Below are positions 1 to 5,023 of a stretch of DNA of 9,154 nucleotides, piece by piece (within the stretch, counting starts at the first letter, position 1; every line of letters starts with the position of its first letter). Position numbers and translations under genes: made by a program. The notes under the pieces are model-generated. The model was not told where the DNA came from. It saw only the letters and a program-made list of their open reading frames with translations, and searched no databases. Origin of the DNA: Opitutia bacterium (GTDB lineage Bacteria > Verrucomicrobiota > Verrucomicrobiia > Opitutales > Seribacteraceae); assembly GCA_018646565.1 (NCBI GenBank), contig JABGUO010000113.1, forward strand, positions 1 to 9,154, read 5' to 3'.

Positions 1-766
1 CATATTCGCGAAGGAAGTTCAGGCAGGCCGCAGAATCACTGTCATATTGATGAGTCGATGGTTCGCGGGGCTTGGGTTCGATGTAGAAGGGGCCGTCAAA
101 ACCGATTTTATCTGCATGGGCGACCGCCATATGAAGAAAGGTAGCAAGATGATCGAGTTCCCTTTTCATATTGGTATTAAGCAGCGTGGAGTATCCTTCT
201 CTGCCTCCCCAAAAAGTATAGCCCAGTCCGTCGAGTTCTTTGGTTGATTCCAGGGCCTTTTTCACCTGAGCAGCTGCGTAAGCATAAATATTGGCGTCGG
301 GCGAAGTCGCTGCTCCCTGAGAATAACGGGGGTGAGCAAAAAGACAGGCCGTTCCCCATAACAATTTTACTCCGGTTTCAGACTGCTTTTGTTTGAGCTT
401 GGCCACTACCTGATCGAGGGCGGCATTCGAGGCAGATAAGTCATTGAGTTCTGGGGCGATGTCCCGATCGTGCCAGCAATAATATTCAATTCCCATTTTA
501 TCAAGGAACTCAAAAAAGACATCCACTCGAGCGAGTGCGTTTTCAATTGAATCGCTTCCGTCATCCCAGGGCATCTGGGCGGTTCCTCCACCAAACGGGT
601 CGGCGAGGACATTGCGCATCACATGCCAGTATGGTGCCGCAAATCGCAGATGTTCTTTCATGGACTTTCCGGCAACCGTTTCTTCCGGGTTGTAGTGCTT
701 GAAAGCAAAAGGGTTTTTTGAGGATGGTCCCTCGTACTGAATTTTTTCGCAGGGGAAATGAGCCAT
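1..766 (-). CDS. xylA: Xylose isomerase, N-terminal 255 residues (3' end outside window)
   Basis: Cytoplasmic D-xylose/D-xylulose isomerase, the first step of the isomerase route of xylose use. The reverse-strand frame opens with ATG at 766-764 and stays open to the window edge, giving 255 of about 440 residues. Family landmarks are easy to read: YCWHDRD at residues 96-102, with H99 and D102 at the positions of the E. coli catalytic pair H101/D104; [14 protein letters not shown] at about 135-148; [12 protein letters not shown] at 181-192, with the substrate-pocket Trp (W186); and [15 protein letters not shown] at 228-242, with E230 and K232 matching metal ligand E232 and K234. The constant offset of two residues from E. 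coli numbering supports the ATG chosen. The remaining metal ligands lie beyond the window. No Shine-Dalgarno sequence is visible before the start. The gene is divergent from a XylR-type regulator, as expected for a locally controlled sugar gene. Identification is from sequence recognition and is near certain; whether the missing part is intact cannot be seen. Confidence 0.97.
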   Translation of the reverse strand, partial: MAHFPCEKIQYEGPSSKNPFAFKHYNPEETVAGKSMKEHLRFAAPYWHVMRNVLADPFGGGTAQMPWDDGSDSIENALARVDVFFEFLDKMGIEYYCWHDRDIAPELNDLSASNAALDQVVAKLKQKQSETGVKLLWGTACLFAHPRYSQGAATSPDANIYAYAAAQVKKALESTKELDGLGYTFWGGREGYSTLLNTNMKRELDHLATFLHMAVAHADKIGFDGPFYIEPKPREPSTHQYDSDSAACLNFLREY

Positions 767-830
767 GATATCTATCGGTTTTTAGGTTTTGTTGAGGGGT
801 TGTGTTTTGTTACAGTAATTCTTTCCCTTG

Positions 831-858
831 TTGGGTAAATCCGCAAATTGCGTATAAT
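831..858 (+). promoter_or_regulatory. Candidate promoter of the XylR-type regulator
   Basis: TTGGGT at 831-836 and a perfect TATAAT at 853-858, 16 bp apart, form a plausible sigma-70 promoter reading toward the regulator. Transcription would begin around 864-866. That argues against the TTG at 864 as the start codon and for the ATG at 900. An alternative -35, TTGTTG at 828-833, would give a 19-bp spacer. Prediction only. Confidence 0.5.
842..852. repeat. Perfect inverted repeat CGCAA-A-TTGCG, candidate operator
   Basis: An 11-bp inverted repeat with 5-bp arms and a 1-bp centre lies entirely between the putative -35 and -10 boxes and ends directly against the TATAAT. A protein bound here would block RNA polymerase, so autorepression is a reasonable reading. 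Which protein binds is unknown: AraC-type domains usually favour direct repeats, so a different regulator is possible. Confidence 0.4.
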
Positions 859-899
859 TTCTGTTGTATTCCGTCATTTATCGGTTTGTGATCTTTTTC

Positions 900-2057
900 A
901 TGAGTCAACCGATTGCTATTATTATGACAGAGGTCTTTCTTCGTCGACTAACCCCGTCGCTCGCATCGTTTGCTGGAAGGGTGCAAGACTATCGTATTCT
1001 CAGCATTCATCGAAGGGTAGAGGAACTTGAGGCACTAATTGATCAGATAAAACCTCGCGGAATTATTCTCGAACGACTGCCCAACCGTGCTGATGAACTG
1101 ATCAAGTTATGCGGAAAAACCCCAACTGTTTTACTTGCAACCGATGATTCAATTCCAGGATGTGTCTCTCTCGATGTCGACGACTGGGCAGTCGGATGTG
1201 AAGCTGCTGAGGCCTTTTCCTATGGCGGCTTTCAAAGCTTGGCTTGCCTCGGTAATGGTACACCTTATTCCGAGCAAAGGATTGAAGGTTTTCAAAAAGC
1301 TATGCTAGCTCAAGGGATGCCATTTTCGGTTTTTACAGAATCTGGATTTAATGATGCCAGGTATAGTGAATCATTTCGTCCACCGAGTAAAAAGCTTCAA
1401 AGTTGGCTCCAGAAATTACCTAAGCCAGCCGGAGTGTTTGCGGTACATGATCCGCTTGGGCGTTATCTGTGTGGTGCTTGTTCGCAGTTGGGCATTGAAG
1501 TACCTCACGAGGTAGCAGTGATTGGTGCAAATGATGATCCTTTGGTCTGCAATCTCACCTATCCCACTCTTTCCAGTGTGACCATTCCTTGGGATGCTTT
1601 AGGGGAGAGGGTTGCACGGTCCATGGACGAGTTACTAAAAAGTCCGAAAGGAAAATATGTACCCATTTGTATACCACCAACAGGAGTATCCTTGAGGCAT
1701 TCCGCCAATCATCTTGCTGTAGAAGATCCTATCCTTCGCCGGGCAATGTCATACCTTACTGAACGAATTCAAGAGCCAGTTTCTATAGGAGTAATGTGCC
1801 ATGACTTACGAATTGCCAGGCGTACACTGGAAAGGCGTTTTAAGGGTTATTTCAAAATAACTCCGTGGGAAATGCTCTGTCGTCTTCGAGTAAACCACGC
1901 CAAGCAATTACTTGCCGAAACCAATCACTCTATCGCTGGTGTTTCGGAACTGTGTGGTTTTAATGATGCTGAGCGCATGACTGTTGTCTTTAATCGGGTG
2001 CTGGGAAAACCTCCTTCATCCTTTCGTAAGTCCATCCGAGCAGGGGTTAGTTTTTAA
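900..2057 (+). CDS. xylR: XylR-family transcriptional regulator (LacI-like sensor fused to AraC HTH)
   Basis: A 385-residue cytoplasmic DNA-binding regulator with the architecture of E. coli XylR (392 residues). Residues 1 to about 270 form a periplasmic-binding-protein-like sensor; its recognisable C-lobe signatures are LQSWLQKLPKPAGVFAVHD (166-184), LGIEVPHEVAVIGANDDPL (197-215) and TLSSVTIPW (233-241). Residues about 277-382 form an AraC-type double helix-turn-helix: first helix pair near SIGVMCHDLRIARRTLERRF (305-324), second near SIAGVSELCGFNDAERMTVVF (354-374), ending in the typical KPPSSFRKS. I chose ATG 900 because IAIIM then forms the first strand of the sensor and because the promoter places the transcript start near 864; a longer frame from TTG 864 would add 12 residues. 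No Shine-Dalgarno sequence is evident. The N-lobe is divergent and lacks the usual Y-GRGLLRGI-type motif. Being divergent from xylA, its likely effector is D-xylose, but PVC genomes carry many XylR-like paralogues for other sugars, so the ligand is inferred. Confidence 0.9.
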   Translation: MSQPIAIIMTEVFLRRLTPSLASFAGRVQDYRILSIHRRVEELEALIDQIKPRGIILERLPNRADELIKLCGKTPTVLLATDDSIPGCVSLDVDDWAVGCEAAEAFSYGGFQSLACLGNGTPYSEQRIEGFQKAMLAQGMPFSVFTESGFNDARYSESFRPPSKKLQSWLQKLPKPAGVFAVHDPLGRYLCGACSQLGIEVPHEVAVIGANDDPLVCNLTYPTLSSVTIPWDALGERVARSMDELLKSPKGKYVPICIPPTGVSLRHSANHLAVEDPILRRAMSYLTERIQEPVSIGVMCHDLRIARRTLERRFKGYFKITPWEMLCRLRVNHAKQLLAETNHSIAGVSELCGFNDAERMTVVFNRVLGKPPSSFRKSIRAGVSF

Positions 2058-2082
2058 TTTTTCGTTTAATTTTCTTAGTTGC

Positions 2083-2087
2083 GGGAG
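2083..2087 (+). promoter_or_regulatory. Ribosome binding site GGGAG for the secreted propeller gene
   Basis: GGGAG lies 9 bp upstream of ATG 2097 and is the only clear Shine-Dalgarno sequence in the window. It decides the start: an in-frame TTG at 2079 would place the site inside the coding region and prepend six residues to an otherwise well-formed signal peptide. Confidence 0.65.
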
Positions 2088-2096
2088 CTCCTTAAT

Positions 2097-4664
2097 ATGA
2101 GCCGAATTTTAATTCTTACTTTCATTGTGGTAATATCTGCAGGAACTATTCTTTTGGGAGAGTCTCCTAGTCTTGCAAAATTTGGAGCAGTGAATGGGGT
2201 AGAGCAAATGCTCGAGATTTCAGGCACCCGTAAGATCAGTGGGGTCTATCCACATCTTACCACCTATTCCCAAAGCCGAAAAGATGGCCGCTTTTTCAAA
2301 CAGGGTCATCAGGAGTGCGGAATAGGCGCGGTTGTGCCATGGGCAAACAAGTTGTGGATGATTACTTATGCTCCTCACAAGCCTCGTGGGTCAGATCATA
2401 AGTTATACTCCATTGATGAAAACTTAACCATGACTCTGCATCCGGAAAGTGTGGGAGGTACTCCAGCTGCCCGGATGATTCATCACGAGTCCGAGCAACT
2501 GTTTCTGGGCCACTATGTGATTGATCGGGCTGGAAAGGTTCGAGTGATCAGCCCGAAAAAAATGCCTGCCCGGGTAACCGCAATTATGCGACACCTCAAG
2601 GATCCAGAAAACTTTGTCTATCTCTACGATATGGAAAACATGTTTTATGAAATCAATGTGCATACACTTGCTTTCACAAAACTTTTCCAAGACCCAATTC
2701 CAGGATATCATGGCAAAGGAGGATATACCTCACAGGGTATGGTGGTCGTATCCAACAATGGTGAGACTACTGCTGAACATCTTGACCAGTCGGATCATTG
2801 GCAGGTTTCCAAAGATTTTAAAAAGCGCGGAAGCGAGGATCGTGGATGTCTCGCCACTTACGATGGTGATAAGTGGGAGGTAATCGAACGCCGGCAATAC
2901 ACGGAAGTCACCGGACCCCAGGGGATTCGTCCAACGAGTGCTGGATTTAGGGATCCAGTATGGTCAATCGGTTGGGACAAAAGGTCCTTGCGGTTGCAGG
3001 TGCTCGAGGATGGCGATTTTACGACTTTCCTTCTCCCCAAAGGCTGCCTCAATAATGATGCCAGTCATGGGTGGTTCACGGAGTGGCCAAGGATTCGGGA
3101 TGTTGGTCAACAAGACTTACTCATGGATATGCATGGTATATTTTTCCGTTTTCCCAAAAAATTTGGTATTAAGAACACTGCGGGTATTGAACCGGTTGGT
3201 TCCCACCTCCGTTACATTCCAGACTTTTGTGAATGGAATGGGAAACTAGTGCTCGCGACCGATGAAGCGAGCATTCAGGGGAACCCCCTTACTGGGCAAC
3301 CTCAGTCAAATTTGTGGTTTGGAAGTTTTGAAGATCTAAGCGAGTGGGGGCCCCGCAATGCAGCAGGTTCGATTTATATGGATGATGAAGTAAAAGCGGG
3401 AGTGCCTTCTTCTCCTTTTTTAATCAATGGATTTCCTCATCGCATGGTTCACTTTGCGACCGATCGGCCAGTCACTATTACTTTGCAGGTCGATCGTAAG
3501 GGTACAGGAGAGTTTAAATCATATGAGCAAATATCGGTAGATCGGTATGCTTCACATATTTTTGACCCTGGGTTCGAGGCTCAGTGGGTTCGGGTGTTGG
3601 CTGATGAGAATTGTCGTGCCTCGGTATCCTTTCAGTTTTCTGAGAGCGAATATCGATCTACTGAAGAGGGGGTTGAATTGTTTAAGGGGCTTGCTGAAGT
3701 GGGAGAAACCAAGGTTCAGTCCTCGCTTTTATTTCCTAATGCTTCGAATCGTGAACTTTCCGTCTGCTCATCTAATGGATCAACCTATGAATTTGATCAC
3801 CTGACTTTTTCCTTCAAGAAATTGATCAAGGAACCACTGGCGATGGATTGTATGACAGCAGCAAACCTTGCGAGTCGGGGAGCCAAAGTATCCAAACAAA
3901 ACCTGGGTGAGAAAACCTTGCGGGAATTCCTCGCTCCCCAAATGGAGTTCTCGGTAGATGATGCATCCGTCCTTTTAGTGAGTCGGGAAAATCGTTCGAT
4001 CGTTGGTAAAAAAGGAAACCACACTGTTCTTCGTCTCCCGAGGGGAAACCCCGCATTCGACCAACCCCTTTTTTTCGGTCCTCCTCGCATGCACCGGGAG
4101 TTGGAGTCGGAACGAATGGTGGCGAATATTCACGGCACTTTCTATGAAGTACCTTTTTGGATTGTTGGTCAGCCTCCTCTTTACACCAAGATGCGCCCCG
4201 TCAGCAGCCATACTAAACAAATATCTGACTTCTCTACTTGGAATGGACTCTTGGTGATGGGCGGTCTGAAACCAGGGGCACAATCCTCGGAGCATGTTTA
4301 TTTATCAAAAGATGGGAGAGCCTCTCTTTGGTTTGGCGGGATTGATGATCTTTGGAAACTCGGTAAGCCAGTCGGGATTGGCGGACCATGGAAAAATTCC
4401 AAGGTTGAGGCAGGGGAACCTTCCGACCCTTATCTCATGACTGGGTATGATCAAAAGACCTTAGTGCTTCAAGCCGACAAGGATTGTAAGATCAGAGCTG
4501 AGATTGATGTGGATCATTGGACGGGCTTTCATCCCTATAAAACCTTTAATCTTAAAGCTGGAAAAAAGCTAACGGTTCAATTCCCCAAGGGCTTTGCTGC
4601 CCACTGGATACGATTTAGATCAAACCTAAATATCCTAGCCTCCGCACAGTTAACTTACTGGTAG
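2097..4664 (+). CDS. Secreted beta-propeller-like protein of unknown function, with internal duplication
   Basis: An 855-residue exported protein; I recognise the family only as uncharacterised PVC-type proteins. Residues 1-21 (or 1-27) form a Sec signal peptide: MSR, then a hydrophobic run to LLG. Repeats such as FVYLYDMENMFYEI (173-186), GYHGKGGYTSQG (203-214), NNGE (220-223), TEWPRIRDV (328-336) and MHGIFFRFP (345-353) suggest a beta-propeller. Residues about 328-517 carry SHLRYIPDFCEWNG (369-382) and NLWFG (405-409) and end in a beta-rich module with EAQWVRVLAD. A second, degenerate copy of this portion fills about 634-855: IHGTFYEVP (678-686), SHTKQISDFSTWNG (704-717), SLWFGG (743-748), AAHWIRF. 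The first propeller portion is not duplicated to the same degree. No catalytic motif or lipoprotein Cys is evident. The gene starts 39 bp after the xylR stop with no terminator between, so co-transcription is likely. A role in binding or sensing an extracytoplasmic glycan is a guess. Confidence 0.85.
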   Translation: MSRILILTFIVVISAGTILLGESPSLAKFGAVNGVEQMLEISGTRKISGVYPHLTTYSQSRKDGRFFKQGHQECGIGAVVPWANKLWMITYAPHKPRGSDHKLYSIDENLTMTLHPESVGGTPAARMIHHESEQLFLGHYVIDRAGKVRVISPKKMPARVTAIMRHLKDPENFVYLYDMENMFYEINVHTLAFTKLFQDPIPGYHGKGGYTSQGMVVVSNNGETTAEHLDQSDHWQVSKDFKKRGSEDRGCLATYDGDKWEVIERRQYTEVTGPQGIRPTSAGFRDPVWSIGWDKRSLRLQVLEDGDFTTFLLPKGCLNNDASHGWFTEWPRIRDVGQQDLLMDMHGIFFRFPKKFGIKNTAGIEPVGSHLRYIPDFCEWNGKLVLATDEASIQGNPLTGQPQSNLWFGSFEDLSEWGPRNAAGSIYMDDEVKAGVPSSPFLINGFPHRMVHFATDRPVTITLQVDRKGTGEFKSYEQISVDRYASHIFDPGFEAQWVRVLADENCRASVSFQFSESEYRSTEEGVELFKGLAEVGETKVQSSLLFPNASNRELSVCSSNGSTYEFDHLTFSFKKLIKEPLAMDCMTAANLASRGAKVSKQNLGEKTLREFLAPQMEFSVDDASVLLVSRENRSIVGKKGNHTVLRLPRGNPAFDQPLFFGPPRMHRELESERMVANIHGTFYEVPFWIVGQPPLYTKMRPVSSHTKQISDFSTWNGLLVMGGLKPGAQSSEHVYLSKDGRASLWFGGIDDLWKLGKPVGIGGPWKNSKVEAGEPSDPYLMTGYDQKTLVLQADKDCKIRAEIDVDHWTGFHPYKTFNLKAGKKLTVQFPKGFAAHWIRFRSNLNILASAQLTYW

Positions 4665-4832
4665 CGTGCAGAAATAAACTTCAAGATTAGTCCTACTTGC
4701 CTTTTCTTTTAAAGATAAGGGTGATTTCCCTAAAATAATTGGATAAATTTGAGATAGCTTTTTTAAAAGCCTCAATATTTAAACTCAAATATCATTCTTG
4801 TTTATAAAAACTTCAATTATTATCAACGCATT

Positions 4833-4846
4833 GATTAAAGTTAATC
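4833..4846. repeat. Inverted repeat GATTAA-AG-TTAATC, candidate operator
   Basis: Perfect 6-bp arms around a 2-bp centre make a compact 14-bp near-palindrome, the usual size of a dimeric regulator site. It overlaps the -35 element of a weak candidate promoter. AT-rich palindromes arise readily by chance, so this is only a candidate. Confidence 0.35.
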
Positions 4847-4871
4847 GGGTGCAAGATAAAATTGATTATTT

Positions 4872-4916
4872 CGATCTGTCATTGGACTACTGATTCATCC
4901 CCAAAAGTCCAGATCG
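4872..4916 (+). other. Bulged 11-bp hairpin in the putative 5' leader
   Basis: CGATCT (4872-4877) and GGACT (4884-4888) pair perfectly with AGTCC (4906-4910) and AGATCG (4911-4916). The result is two stacked helices of 6 and 5 bp, separated by a 6-nt bulge GTCATT on the 5' side and closed by a 17-nt loop. There is no following U-tract typical of an intrinsic terminator. It could be a structured leader element, a weak terminator of the upstream unit, or chance. It matches no riboswitch class I recognise. Confidence 0.4.
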
Positions 4917-4929
4917 TGGAATTCTTCCA
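4917..4929. repeat. Inverted repeat TGGAA-TTC-TTCCA
   Basis: Perfect 5-bp arms with a 3-bp centre, abutting the 3' end of the preceding hairpin without a gap. Possible regulator site or short stem; too short to assign. Confidence 0.3.
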
Positions 4930-4944
4930 ATTTTACTTTCATAG

Positions 4945-4973
4945 TGACGTAATTAAAAGATAAATTTATGTCA
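4945..4973. repeat. Inverted repeat TGACGTAA / TTATGTCA
   Basis: Eight-base arms at 4945-4952 and 4966-4973 match at seven of eight positions as DNA; the eighth is a G-T pair that would be tolerated in RNA. The spacer is 13 nt. It ends 50 bp before the ATG at 5024, a suitable place for a leader stem or an operator. Function unknown. Confidence 0.3.
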
Positions 4974-5023
4974 TAAAGTAATAAGGATTTGCTATTAATA
5001 ATTTAAACCCAAATATTTATATC

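Larger units (their letters stand above)
773..887. repeat. 9-bp direct repeat TATCGGTTT at both ends of the divergent region
   Basis: TATCGGTTT occurs at 773-781, starting 7 bp from the xylA start codon, and again at 879-887, ending 12 bp before the regulator's ATG. The copies are in the same orientation and 106 bp apart, close to ten turns of B-DNA. AraC-family proteins commonly bind direct repeats and can loop DNA, so these may be half-sites; chance recurrence in an AT-rich stretch is not excluded. Confidence 0.3.
767..899. promoter_or_regulatory. Divergent xylA/xylR control region
   Basis: These 133 bp separate the start codons of xylA (leftward) and the XylR-type regulator (rightward), so both promoters and any XylR operators should lie here. 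What is visible: a sigma-70-like -35/-10 pair reading right, a perfect 5-1-5 inverted repeat between those boxes, a 9-bp direct repeat TATCGGTTT at 773-781 and 879-887, and a 7-bp direct repeat TTTTGTT at 787-793 and 805-811 (18 bp apart). I could not pick out a convincing leftward promoter for xylA. The role as a shared control region is inferred from gene arrangement. Confidence 0.7.
4665..5023. promoter_or_regulatory. AT-rich gene-free interval with inverted repeats, presumed operon leader
   Basis: No credible coding region lies in these 359 bp on either strand. The base composition is visibly more AT-rich than the flanking genes. It should contain the end of the upstream transcript and the promoter of the DUF1549/DUF1553 operon. 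I see four inverted repeats (4833-4846, 4872-4916, 4917-4929, 4945-4973) and a weak -35/-10 candidate, TTGATT at 4831-4836 and GATAAA at 4855-4860 (18-bp spacer), whose -35 overlaps the first repeat. A U-rich stem GCTTT/AAAGC at 4757-4770 is too weak to call a terminator. AAGGA at 4983-4987 is too far from the ATG to be its ribosome binding site. Confidence 0.6.

Noticed and set aside
47..612. Small open frames on both strands at the left edge
   Set aside because: The whole stretch is explained by the xylose isomerase frame on the minus strand, which carries the family's active-site motifs without interruption.
864..899. TTG at 864 as the start of the regulator, adding 12 residues
   Set aside because: A consensus TATAAT at 853-858 would start transcription at about this point, and the extra residues do not resemble the family's N-terminus; ATG 900 fits better.
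2079..2096. TTG at 2079 as the start of the secreted propeller gene
   Set aside because: It would place the GGGAG ribosome binding site inside the gene; ATG 2097 has ideal spacing and a clean signal peptide.
3975..4295. Minus-strand open frames of about 100 codons inside the propeller gene, and similar shadows within the DUF1549/DUF1553 gene
   Set aside because: They lie wholly antisense to well-supported genes, have no recognisable domains or ribosome binding sites, and show low-complexity shadow composition.
4718..4731. Short hairpin AGGG-TGATTT-CCCT downstream of the propeller gene
   Set aside because: A 4-bp stem followed by TAAAATAATT is too weak to call a terminator.
4757..4770. Possible intrinsic terminator GCTTT-TTTA-AAAGC after the propeller gene
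   Set aside because: The stem is only 5 bp and mostly A-T, the T-run is inside the hairpin, and no U-tract follows it.
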